From NCBI RefSeq assembly GCF_014844035.1, contig NZ_CP062159.1, positions 5,022,001 through 5,086,000 on the forward strand: a DNA stretch of 64,000 bases. Reading direction: 5' to 3'. Source of the stretch: Flavobacterium sp. MDT1-60. Its GTDB lineage: Bacteria; Bacteroidota; Bacteroidia; Flavobacteriales; Flavobacteriaceae. The notes beneath the pieces were generated by a model that did not search any database, was not told the DNA's origin, and saw nothing but the letters and a program-made list of their open reading frames with translations. This document shows, in pieces, positions 53,324 to 60,991 of this stretch; positions within the stretch are counted from its first letter, which is position 1, and each line of letters opens with the position of its first letter. The position numbers and the translations under genes were made by a program.

Positions 53324-54205
53324 CTATTGATTATATCCGAAACGTTTCAACATATTCGCATTGCTTCTCCAGTTTTTATTCACTTTCACCACTAATTCAA
53401 TATGTATTTGTTTTCCGAAGAATTTCTCTAAATCAGCACGGGCATCGGTACCTACTTTTTTCAAAGCTGCACCTTTGTGTCCGATAATAATTCCTTTTTG
53501 AGTTTCGCGTTCTACCATAATGATTGAACGTATTCTTATGATTTTTTCATCTTCAAAAAACTCTTCAGTAACTATTTCAACTGCATACGGAATCTCTTTG
53601 CTGTAATTCAACAAGATTTTCTCGCGGATAGTTTCGTTTACGAAGAAACGTTCTGGTTTGTCTGTTAATTGATCTTTAGGATAATAGGCCGGAGATTCTG
53701 GCAATAGAGAAATAATTCTGCTGAAAACTTCCGGTACATTAAAATTCTGTAAAGCTGAAATTGGGAAAATTTCAGCATTTGGCACTTTTGCTGTCCAAAA
53801 TGCAACTTGTTCTTCTAATTGTTCCTGATTCGAATTGTCAATTTTATTCAACAATAACAAAACCGGGATTTTAGCGTGAATGATTTTATTAAAAAAAGCT
53901 TCGTCTTTTAAGTCCTGCTCCCCTATTTCAACCATGTAAACCAAGATATCAGCATCTTCAAAAGCCGATTTTACAAAGTTCATCATCGATTCCTGCATTT
54001 CATAAGCGGGTTTGATGATTCCAGGAGTATCCGATAATATAAGTTGAAAATCTTCGCCATTCACGATTCCAAGAATACGGTGACGAGTTGTTTGTGCTTT
54101 TGATGTAATGATCGATAATCTTTCTCCAACAAAGGCGTTCATCAATGTTGATTTTCCAACGTTTGGATTCCCTATGATGTTTACAAAACCTGCTTTATGT
54201 GACAT
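53324..54205 (-). CDS. era: GTPase Era
   Basis: 293 aa. N-terminal Ras-like GTPase with P-loop GNPNVGKST, switch II DTPGI and NKID, then a C-terminal KH domain (GIIIGHKGAALKKVGTDARAD) that binds the 3' end of 16S rRNA. Essential for 30S maturation. Starts 117 nt before the initiator tRNA gene, in the opposite orientation. A minus-strand TACCTTTG (54232-54225) lies just upstream as its likely -7 box. Confidence 0.97.
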   Translation of the reverse strand: MSHKAGFVNIIGNPNVGKSTLMNAFVGERLSIITSKAQTTRHRILGIVNGEDFQLILSDTPGIIKPAYEMQESMMNFVKSAFEDADILVYMVEIGEQDLKDEAFFNKIIHAKIPVLLLLNKIDNSNQEQLEEQVAFWTAKVPNAEIFPISALQNFNVPEVFSRIISLLPESPAYYPKDQLTDKPERFFVNETIREKILLNYSKEIPYAVEIVTEEFFEDEKIIRIRSIIMVERETQKGIIIGHKGAALKKVGTDARADLEKFFGKQIHIELVVKVNKNWRSNANMLKRFGYNQ

Positions 54206-54224
54206 TTGTGTACTATTTATTGTG

Positions 54225-54232
54225 CAAAGGTA
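54225..54232 (-). promoter_or_regulatory. Predicted -7 box of era
   Basis: TACCTTTG on the minus strand matches TAnnTTTG, 20 nt before the era start. No clear TTG at the expected spacing. Confidence 0.5.
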
Positions 54233-54279
54233 GTCATATCAACTCAATACAGAAAATAAAACATTTTTTAAAGTTTTCG

Positions 54280-54309
54280 TTGGATTTCCCAAAAAACGAC
54301 GTATCTTTG
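54280..54309 (+). promoter_or_regulatory. Promoter of the initiator tRNA gene
   Basis: TTG (54280-54282), 19 nt, TATCTTTG (54302-54309): the best match to the Bacteroidota promoter consensus in the window, 12 nt before the tRNA. Confidence 0.8.
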
Positions 54310-54321
54310 CACCCGAAACAT

Positions 54322-54394
54322 CGCGGGATAGAGCAGTAGGCAGCTCGTCGGGCTCATAACCCGAAGGTCACAGGTTCGAGTCCTGTTCCCGCTA
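54322..54394 (+). tRNA. tRNA-fMet (initiator), anticodon CAT
   Basis: A full cloverleaf can be drawn: acceptor CGCGGGA / TCCCGCT, D arm GAGC-GCTC, anticodon stem TCGGG-CTCATAA-CCCGA, T arm ACAGG-TTCGAGT-CCTGT, discriminator A at 54394. Two initiator marks are present: no Watson-Crick pair at position 1-72 (C1 against T72) and three G:C pairs at the base of the anticodon stem. CCA is not encoded (the sequence reads ACTA). A terminator follows at 54401. This gene marks the border of the integrated element. Confidence 0.93.
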
Positions 54395-54400
54395 CTACAA

Positions 54401-54430
54401 AGAGAACTTATTTTTAAGTTCTCTTTTTTT
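54401..54430 (+). terminator. Terminator after tRNA-fMet
   Basis: AGAGAACTTA (54401-54410) pairs with TAAGTTCTCT (54415-54424), followed by T residues. It begins 7 nt after the tRNA. Confidence 0.88.
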
Positions 54431-54507
54431 ATGTCCTAAAACCAAGGATTTACACTACTTCCCTATTCATCTTAACTCCAAAAAATTCTACAAATAAGGT
54501 TTACTTA

Positions 54508-54586
54508 AAGGTTGCACCTATTTTTTTTAAAAGGTTGCAAAAAAGGGTCACAAAAAAGGTTGCAGTCCTAGATCTAAAAGGTTGCA
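54508..54586 (+). repeat. Phased direct repeats AAGGTTGCA (iterons or integrase arm sites)
   Basis: Exact AAGGTTGCA at 54508-54516, 54531-54539, 54556-54564 and 54578-54586, at start-to-start spacing of 23, 25 and 22 nt (about two helical turns), with a degenerate copy (aagggtcaca) near 54543. They lie between the tRNA terminator and the integrase start. Likely integrase arm-binding or autoregulatory sites. Confidence 0.8.
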
Positions 54587-54626
54587 CTTTAAAAAACTAA
54601 AAATCAACACTTTAAACCTAACCAAC

Positions 54627-55847
54627 ATGAACATTCATAAACTTAACATACTTTTTGTTTTATCCAAAAGCAGAAAAAGAAAAGATTCAAAAGCTCCTAT
54701 CACATGTAGATTAACATACATGGATTTAAGAAAACAATTTGCAACAGGGTTATTTATTAATCCTGATAACTGGCATAATAAAGAACAAATTGCTAAACCT
54801 CCAGATGAGGATAATAATTTCATTAATACACAACTAAGCCTGATTAAACAAGAAGTTAATCAGGCTTTTTTATTTCTAAAAGTTCAGAAAAGCTCATTTG
54901 ATACGGATGATATTTATCTACAGTACAAAGGAGAGAATATTAAAATAGAAAAAAAACTGCTAGAAGTATTTAATATGCACAATGACTCAATGAATAAACT
55001 TATTGGTATTGAATACACAAAAAGTACATATTCTAAATTCATTGAAGCAAAAAGCCATACTACAGACTTTCTAAAATATAAATACAACAAAAAGGATATC
55101 AACTTAATAGACATCAATTTAAAGTTCCTACTAGAGTATGAATTATATCTAAAATCCGAGAAAAAGCATAAACAAATTACAATAAATAAGAGCATTCAGA
55201 GATTAAGAAAAATAATCAAACTTGCTCTTTCAGAAGGATTTATAATAACAGACCCTTTCCTCTTATACAAGCCTAAAAGGGTTGAGAATCAAGTTGTTTT
55301 CCTTACTCCTAAAGAACTAAGGAAATTGGAAGAGCATAAATTCTCACAACCTAGACTTCAACAAGTATGTGACATGTTTATTTTTTGTTGCTATAGTGGT
55401 TTGCCGTATAATGAAATGTCAAGTTTAACTCAGAGAAACATCATTAAAGGATTTGATAACAATACATGGATTGATATGTATAGGCAAAAAACTAAAAAGC
55501 AGTTTAAAATACCTCTATTACCACAGGCTAAAAAAATACTAGATAAATATAAGACCGAAGGAACTAGACTAAATAAATTATTGCCAATAATTACCAATCA
55601 AAAATTCAATTCCTACCTCAAAGAAATAGCTGAAATCCTAGGTTTTGAAAAGAATCTAACTCATCATACAGCAAGAAAGACTTTTGCCACTACAGTATTA
55701 TTATATAATGATGTACCAATGGAAATTGTGAGTGAGCTACTAGGTCATTCAAAAATGAGTGTTACTCAAGCCCATTATGCCAAAGTAGTTCAAAGTAAAG
55801 TTAGTGAGCATGTTTCTAAGCTAAACAAAAAATTGAGTAGGAAATAG
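54627..55847 (+). CDS. int: Tyrosine site-specific integrase
   Basis: 406 aa from MNIHKLNILFVLSKSRKRKD; an in-frame Met 45 nt upstream would run through the last direct repeat and is rejected. An arm-binding domain (residues 1-95), a SAM-like core-binding domain (about 105-215) and a catalytic domain (225-390) are present. Catalytic residues visible: HTAR (H347, R350), LGHS (H374) and the nucleophile HYAKV (Y384). The first Arg of the family (TGLRxxE) is replaced by Pro260 in YSGLPYNEM. Loss of Arg I is known for IntDOT-like enzymes of Bacteroides elements, so the protein is probably active. It should act at the tRNA-fMet end. Confidence 0.93.
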   Translation: MNIHKLNILFVLSKSRKRKDSKAPITCRLTYMDLRKQFATGLFINPDNWHNKEQIAKPPDEDNNFINTQLSLIKQEVNQAFLFLKVQKSSFDTDDIYLQYKGENIKIEKKLLEVFNMHNDSMNKLIGIEYTKSTYSKFIEAKSHTTDFLKYKYNKKDINLIDINLKFLLEYELYLKSEKKHKQITINKSIQRLRKIIKLALSEGFIITDPFLLYKPKRVENQVVFLTPKELRKLEEHKFSQPRLQQVCDMFIFCCYSGLPYNEMSSLTQRNIIKGFDNNTWIDMYRQKTKKQFKIPLLPQAKKILDKYKTEGTRLNKLLPIITNQKFNSYLKEIAEILGFEKNLTHHTARKTFATTVLLYNDVPMEIVSELLGHSKMSVTQAHYAKVVQSKVSEHVSKLNKKLSRK

Positions 55848-55858
55848 TTTTAATAATT

Positions 55859-55890
55859 TAACTGTGTTGTATATTTTTACAATACAGTTA
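55859..55890. promoter_or_regulatory. 13-bp dyad before the helicase gene
   Basis: TAACTGTGTTGTA (55859-55871) mirrors TACAATACAGTTA (55878-55890), with one mismatch and a 6-nt centre. It lies between the integrase stop and the helicase start (55901), so it may be an operator for the helicase promoter or a terminator for the integrase gene. No T run of terminator quality follows directly. Confidence 0.6.
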
Positions 55891-55900
55891 AAATTATTTT

Positions 55901-58432
55901 ATGGAACTACCAAACCAACATTTTCAAGACTTCCCTATCGAGTTTAAAGAAATTAATCCAAGTGATTTTCCAGAATTTGAAGTTGAAAACAATGAAAAAA
56001 TTATTATTGAACCTAATGCACAGGGGTTTATTAATGATGCTTTTCAAACACATATAGTCCTAAGACATAAAAATACTGTTGTAGTAAATGCATCAGTAGG
56101 ACAAGGAAAGAGTACAGCTATAATAAGAACCATTGAAAAATATTATAATGAACACCCTGATACTGTAATAGTTGTTGCTTCTCCTTATGTCAGCCTTGTA
56201 AAACAATATTGTGATGACATACATTTCAAAGCAAACATACCTGAAAGCCAAATTTTTAATTATGGTAAGATAGGAAGAGAATTGGATATAGATTATAAGA
56301 CAAGGAGAATACACGTAGCTACAGTAAATGCACTTCTTGGAAATCCAGGGGATAATGCATTTAAGAACTCTGATGAGAAAAGACAATACTTAAATACACT
56401 AATAAGCCATTGCACAACTAATAATCTTAAAGTTGTATTTATTTATGATGAAATTCATGATGCTATACAAAATTTTAAAGAAGAATTCATTTTTAATCTT
56501 TGGAAGTGGAAGGATATAATTCTTAAAAACTATATCCTTAGTGCTACTTATAATGAAGCTTCAAAGGTTGTGATAGAATACCTTTCAGAGCTTACAGATA
56601 AAAAAATACAAATTATAGAATCAAAAAGAATTGTCTTTCCTGATAAGCAAAGTAGATTATATCTTCATTATAATCCTGCTCTTAACTATAAAGCAACAAA
56701 CCCTGAACTAATTCAAATAGTCAAAAATTTAATTCGTGCTGATAAAATGATTGATATTTTATGCTACTCTAAAAAATTAGCTAAAAACATCATGAGTGAA
56801 GAATCAGAGATAGGTAAACTATTAATTGATAAATATGGGGAAATTAATGATTGTACTTCTGAACTAGAAGATAATTCTAGACAAGGAAATGAAGAACCAA
56901 AAAACATTTATGATAATAATAAATGTAATGTGGGAACTAATTTTAAAACTGGAGTAAGCATAATTAAAAGTAATCACGCCTTTATTATTATAATGCCTCC
57001 TGAAGGAACTAAGATGAAATTCAGCAACTATTTTGGAATTTTCTCTGATGGTATAAATTCTGTAATACAAGCTTTAGCTAGACAACGAACTCGCGAAGAA
57101 ATTCATATTCTTTTGCCTGAACCCTACAAGTTTAACTATAGTTCTTTAACCAATTCAGGTTGTAATGAACATCAAATATCAATATTTAAAAAATTTTATG
57201 ACGAAGTAGTAACTTATAGGACTACTAATACTATTGATTACTTAAAACTAAATACCCAAGATGATTTAATAAGTAGATATTACAATGAAGAACTTTATGG
57301 GCATGTAAGTAATGAAATAACTCATATCAATTCACTAGAAAGACAAAATTTAGCACCTTTAAGATACCCTCCATACAAGCAATTTAAGCTAAACAGAGGA
57401 GAAGAATATTTATCCTCAAAATTCTATTTTTTTGGAAAGGATATTTCTTCATACCTAACCTATTGTGCTTTTACTAATCAGTTTGTAAATTGTAGACTTA
57501 CTGGTTTAAACACAAGGCCTGTTTTATACTTTGAAGAAGGAAAAATTCAAAGAAATTTAATTAGATTATTTGAAGAATACTTTAAAGATGAAGAAAATTT
57601 AATGCCACATTTCAACTTCAATCATTTTTACATAGAAACAAGAACCAAGTTATTCAATTCATTTAAATTAAAAATTAAAAGTGATGTAGTGTGGAATGAT
57701 ATTAATCCTTATAACAGAATTTTTGAAAATCAATTAATTCGTTTTTGTGCAAATCAATACTTTAAAGATAATTATTATTACTCAAGAAGTTCCTCAAACA
57801 GATTAAGAGATATTGAGTACACAAGAGATACTTATTTCTTAGAATGCATTTCTGTTGCTAATACTATAGATTTAAATGAAGTTAATTATTCTGAGGAACA
57901 AAAAAATAAAATAAAAGCATATCAAAATCTTAATTCAATACGTAATGTCCTAATACAAAAAATAGGAACTCATTCTCGTGGAAGTACAAACTTTAGTTAT
58001 CTACCTATAAAATTACTAGAAGGTTTCCTTAACCCAATTGAAAGATCATTATTTGATGAAACAATCACATTACTTATTGAATCTGATGACTTTGTAAAAA
58101 ATGACATTTTCAATTTTAGGAGAAACATTATAAGTACAGATAGTAGTGCTAGTACACTACATAAAAAAGTAGAATCACTTTATAAAATGCTAGTTGATGA
58201 TTTTTTTGAGATACAAGAATTAGGAGAATCAGGAAAACCTCCTAGAATAATAATTAACGAAAGTAAAGAAAGTGTTAAGCGGATTATTAGCATTAAAGTA
58301 CTGCCAGACCCTTCCAGAGTCATTGATACTTTACAAGCTGACCCGTTAATAGAGTTTGCGAATCAACATCATGAAAGTTTTGAAGCATATCAAGACAAAA
58401 TAAACAGACTCCTAACCAATACAGGATATTAG
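55901..58432 (+). CDS. Divergent SF2 helicase (DEAD/DEAH-like)
   Basis: 843 aa. Motif I VNASVGQGKSTAII (K70), motif II FIYDEIHDA (183-186), motif III LSATY (214-216), motif IV DILCYSKKLAK, motif V NVGTNFKTGVSI and motif VI QALARQRTR (390-398) are all present, so the core at residues 55-410 is intact. The C-terminal 430 residues match nothing I recognise. The motif pattern recalls origin-binding-protein-like helicases, and replication of the element is a reasonable guess. AT-rich codons. The gene follows integrase by 53 nt, with a strong dyad in the gap. Confidence 0.8.
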   Translation: MELPNQHFQDFPIEFKEINPSDFPEFEVENNEKIIIEPNAQGFINDAFQTHIVLRHKNTVVVNASVGQGKSTAIIRTIEKYYNEHPDTVIVVASPYVSLVKQYCDDIHFKANIPESQIFNYGKIGRELDIDYKTRRIHVATVNALLGNPGDNAFKNSDEKRQYLNTLISHCTTNNLKVVFIYDEIHDAIQNFKEEFIFNLWKWKDIILKNYILSATYNEASKVVIEYLSELTDKKIQIIESKRIVFPDKQSRLYLHYNPALNYKATNPELIQIVKNLIRADKMIDILCYSKKLAKNIMSEESEIGKLLIDKYGEINDCTSELEDNSRQGNEEPKNIYDNNKCNVGTNFKTGVSIIKSNHAFIIIMPPEGTKMKFSNYFGIFSDGINSVIQALARQRTREEIHILLPEPYKFNYSSLTNSGCNEHQISIFKKFYDEVVTYRTTNTIDYLKLNTQDDLISRYYNEELYGHVSNEITHINSLERQNLAPLRYPPYKQFKLNRGEEYLSSKFYFFGKDISSYLTYCAFTNQFVNCRLTGLNTRPVLYFEEGKIQRNLIRLFEEYFKDEENLMPHFNFNHFYIETRTKLFNSFKLKIKSDVVWNDINPYNRIFENQLIRFCANQYFKDNYYYSRSSSNRLRDIEYTRDTYFLECISVANTIDLNEVNYSEEQKNKIKAYQNLNSIRNVLIQKIGTHSRGSTNFSYLPIKLLEGFLNPIERSLFDETITLLIESDDFVKNDIFNFRRNIISTDSSASTLHKKVESLYKMLVDDFFEIQELGESGKPPRIIINESKESVKRIISIKVLPDPSRVIDTLQADPLIEFANQHHESFEAYQDKINRLLTNTGY

Positions 58433-58440
58433 CCTATTAA

Positions 58441-58495
58441 AAAGTGTCCTTTTTTGTTTTTCTCTTATTATACTAGAAACAAAAAAGGACACTTT
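58441..58495. terminator. 19-bp perfect hairpin after the helicase gene
   Basis: AAAGTGTCCTTTTTTGTTT (58441-58459) and its exact complement (58477-58495) enclose a 17-nt loop, starting 8 nt after the helicase stop. It is longer than a usual terminator stem and could also be an RNA processing or replication signal. Confidence 0.7.
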
Positions 58496-58505
58496 ATAAA
58501 ATACT

Positions 58506-58542
58506 AAAGCCAAATTTCAAAATTGAAGTTTGGCTTTTTTTA
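58506..58542 (+). terminator. Rho-independent terminator
   Basis: AAAGCCAAATTTCAA pairs with TTGAAGTTTGGCTTT (one G-U), followed by a T run. It is the second hairpin after the helicase gene. Confidence 0.85.
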
Positions 58543-58791
58543 TATTTTGACATAAGGGGTTCTTTAAAAATCTCCCCAACCTTAAAAATCTTTGATTTAA
58601 CAACGCACGAGCTTGGAGGAGGACTACTTTAGGAGTAGATTTTGTTTCAATGTTTTGATGCACAAAGCTACTAAATTTTCAGGACATTTTCAACTGCTAG
58701 AGCTATTTTGTAGCTAATAGCCAAATCTTTACGTGCTTGAAAAAAATAATTTTATTCATTTCAATATTAACAATTTTAAACAATTTTATTT
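58543..58791. other. Noncoding region upstream of the Sak4-like gene
   Basis: 249 nt between the terminator and the next ORF, less AT-rich in its middle than the flanking genes. It contains gcacgagcttggaggaggac, a small dyad ctactttaggagtag, and agctattttgtagct. No ORF over 20 codons. Possible small RNA, leader or replication origin; nothing can be decided by eye. Confidence 0.4.
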
Positions 58792-59661
58792 ATGCAATTA
58801 AGACATTCTGAAAGGAAAAAAGCTAAAATCAAACTTGCAATACAAGGTGTTGCAGGTTCAGGTAAAACATATTCAGCTTTACTGTTAGCACATGGTTTAA
58901 CTAATGGAGATTTTTCTAAGGTTGCTATTATAGATACTGAAAATGGGAGTGCTGATTTATACGCACACCTAGGACAATATAATGTATTAACACTAACACC
59001 TCCATTTACTACAGAAAATTATATCAAAGCTATTGATATTTGTGAGAAGGCAGGGATGGAGGTAATTATTATAGATAGCATTTCTCATTGTTGGGATTAC
59101 TTATTGGATTATCATTCAAATCTAGCAGGAAATTCATTTACAAATTGGGCAAAGATTACACCTCTTCAAAAATCATTCACAGATAAGATATTGCAATGTG
59201 ATGCTCACGTAATTGCCACTATGAGAACTAAACAAGATTATGTCCTAAATCAAAAAGATGGTAAATACATTCCTGAAAAAGTAGGTTTAAAAGCTGTACA
59301 AAAAGATGGATTGGATTATGAATTCACAGTAGTCTTTGATATAAACATAAAGCACTTTGCTGTTTCATCTAAGGATAGAACTGGATTATTCATGGGAAAA
59401 CCTGAGTTCGTCATTAATACTTATACTGGAAAGAAAATTTTAGAATGGTGTAACTCAGGAACTAATTTACAAGATGCTAGAGAGAAGATTAAAAGTTGTA
59501 ATTCAATAGAATCTCTGAAAGGGCTTTACTCCCACTATAGCAATTGGAGGGAATTATTAGAATATGATTTTAAAGTTCAAAAAGACAAAATAAATACAAA
59601 TGAATTATTAATTAATCCTAAATCCTTTAATACAGATGGAACTACTACGCATAGAATCTAG
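58792..59661 (+). CDS. Sak4-like RecA-fold ATPase (AAA_24)
   Basis: 289 aa. Walker A GVAGSGKTYSAL (residues 19-30), then AIIDTENGSADLYAH and Walker B VIIIDSISH (D95), IATMRTKQDY as a sensor-like strand, and GLKAVQKDGLDYEFT. This is the phage nucleotide-binding AAA_24 family, which includes the Sak4 single-strand annealing/recombination proteins. A recombination or DNA-processing role in the element is therefore likely. The last 26 nt overlap the next gene, which indicates translational coupling. Confidence 0.82.
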   Translation: MQLRHSERKKAKIKLAIQGVAGSGKTYSALLLAHGLTNGDFSKVAIIDTENGSADLYAHLGQYNVLTLTPPFTTENYIKAIDICEKAGMEVIIIDSISHCWDYLLDYHSNLAGNSFTNWAKITPLQKSFTDKILQCDAHVIATMRTKQDYVLNQKDGKYIPEKVGLKAVQKDGLDYEFTVVFDINIKHFAVSSKDRTGLFMGKPEFVINTYTGKKILEWCNSGTNLQDAREKIKSCNSIESLKGLYSHYSNWRELLEYDFKVQKDKINTNELLINPKSFNTDGTTTHRI

Positions 59662-60673
59662 ACCAACAATTCAGTTTAATACTGAACCTCAGCAATTAAT
59701 CTTGAATACTCCTAATGTGCCTAGGACTCCTGCTCTATTTAAAGCACCTCCTTTTGAAGTTAAACCATTTATAGAAGCAAATACTACCGAAATTAATCTT
59801 GCACATTTAAAGAACAATTGTGTTATACCAGTATTCTCAAAGGATAATGAAAGAACAATTGCGCATCAGGAATTTATAGAAATTGTAATAGGATGTGCTA
59901 GTAAAGTGTATCCTAATCATGTCTTTGAAAAGCCTGAAATACGAGTTTCCCATGAAATAAAAGGTAGAATTCCTGAAGCTATACAAAAGCAAGCAAAGGA
60001 TTTACTTGAGCATGAAAGAACTCAGTATTTTGAAAGAATGGCTTTCATTGTTAGAATTCCTAGTATCACAGAAACAATTAATGGCAATGAAATGTCTCTT
60101 GTAATAGGTGGGGTTCGAAGTTATAATCTCGAGAATTTATACAGCAAGAAATCTTTCGAGAAGTTTAAGTTCTTTATAGGTTTTCAGGTCAAGGTTTGTT
60201 GCAATTTATGCGTGAGTACTGATGGCTTTACGGAAGAAATGAGGGTAACTAGTTATGTGGAACTACAGTCAAAGATTATCGAAGTTCTTCAGAATTATAA
60301 TGCTGAAAAGCATGTAGTACAAATGAAAGAACTTTCCGAGCAATCTCTTACAGAACATCAGTTTGCTCAATTGCTAGGCAGAGCTAGATTATACCACCAC
60401 TTACCCAAAAAGGACAAATTAAATATTCCTGCACTAAATTTTAATGACGGACAGATCAATGTTGTTGCTAAAGATTACTATGACAGCGAAAACTTTAGTA
60501 GAAATTCAGATGGAGATTTGAATCTATGGAATATGTATAACCTTTTCACGCAGGCTAATAAAAGCAGTTATATTGATACATTCGTAGACAGGAATGTAAA
60601 TGCCTTTGATTTTTCAAAAGGCATTTCAAAAGCACTAAATGGTAGTGGTAATTACCATTGGTTTTTGAGTTGA
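59636..60673 (+). CDS. DUF3871/DUF932-like protein
   Basis: 345 aa, starting inside the preceding gene (26-nt overlap). The middle and C-terminal half read like DUF3871/DUF932 proteins of phages and mobile elements: MSLVIGGVRSYNLENLYSKK, FKFFIGFQVKVCCNLCV, EHQFAQLLGRARLYHHLP and the end NMYNLFTQANKSSYIDTFVD then GNYHWFLS. Role unknown; DUF932 relatives accompany recombination genes on mobile elements. The N-terminal ~60 residues are Pro/Thr-rich and probably disordered. Followed by a terminator at 60678. Confidence 0.7.
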   Translation: MELLRIESRPTIQFNTEPQQLILNTPNVPRTPALFKAPPFEVKPFIEANTTEINLAHLKNNCVIPVFSKDNERTIAHQEFIEIVIGCASKVYPNHVFEKPEIRVSHEIKGRIPEAIQKQAKDLLEHERTQYFERMAFIVRIPSITETINGNEMSLVIGGVRSYNLENLYSKKSFEKFKFFIGFQVKVCCNLCVSTDGFTEEMRVTSYVELQSKIIEVLQNYNAEKHVVQMKELSEQSLTEHQFAQLLGRARLYHHLPKKDKLNIPALNFNDGQINVVAKDYYDSENFSRNSDGDLNLWNMYNLFTQANKSSYIDTFVDRNVNAFDFSKGISKALNGSGNYHWFLS

Positions 60674-60677
60674 AAAA

Positions 60678-60709
60678 AACCCAACTCCTTCAAGAGTTGG
60701 GTTTAAGTT
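60678..60709. terminator. Bidirectional terminator between convergent genes
   Basis: AACCCAACTC (60678-60687) pairs with GAGTTGGGTT (60694-60703), with an A run before and T-rich sequence after. It lies between the DUF3871-like gene (plus) and the 91-aa gene (minus). Confidence 0.85.
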
Positions 60710-60715
60710 TTTTAA

Positions 60716-60991
60716 TTAAAAGAGATCAAAAAGAGATTTTTTATTTCTCTCTTTATTATTCTCTTGCGCTTCTTGATGGAGCTTAGCCTCAATCTGTTTG
60801 AGGTTATTCAAGTCATCAACATCAAAAAAATGGACGACAGTGTCATTAATATTTCTTTGAATTTTATGCCTTTCTTGAAGGGTTAGATCTTTGGAAGAAA
60901 TAGCTATTCTATAAACCGCATTTTCATCATTTGATGAAATAAATTCAATATTCTTGAATTTATCTAAACTAAGCTTGTTGTTTTTCGCCAT
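60716..60991 (-). CDS. Small protein of unknown function, coupled to the 2TM-GAF-like gene
   Basis: 91 aa, soluble, charged. KNNKLSLDKFKNIEFISSND starts it; the middle is ISSKDLTLQERHKIQRNIND and VVHFFDVDDLNNLKQIEAKL, and the end is polar with a final LFDLF. No named family is recognised. Its start overlaps the end of the 302-aa gene by 23 nt, so the two are translated together and probably act together. The C-terminal LFDLF is reminiscent of short peptide motifs that dock on partner proteins, but that is a guess. Confidence 0.65.
   Translation of the reverse strand: MAKNNKLSLDKFKNIEFISSNDENAVYRIAISSKDLTLQERHKIQRNINDTVVHFFDVDDLNNLKQIEAKLHQEAQENNKERNKKSLFDLF

Noticed and set aside
54401..54430. 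Hairpin after the tRNA as an attachment core
   Set aside because: It is a normal intrinsic terminator for the tRNA. No second copy is found to base 64000, so it cannot be called an att site from this window.
54508..54586. AAGGTTGCA repeats as a CRISPR array
   Set aside because: The repeats are 9 nt with 13-16 nt gaps of A/T-rich sequence, too short for CRISPR; they fit protein-binding sites better.
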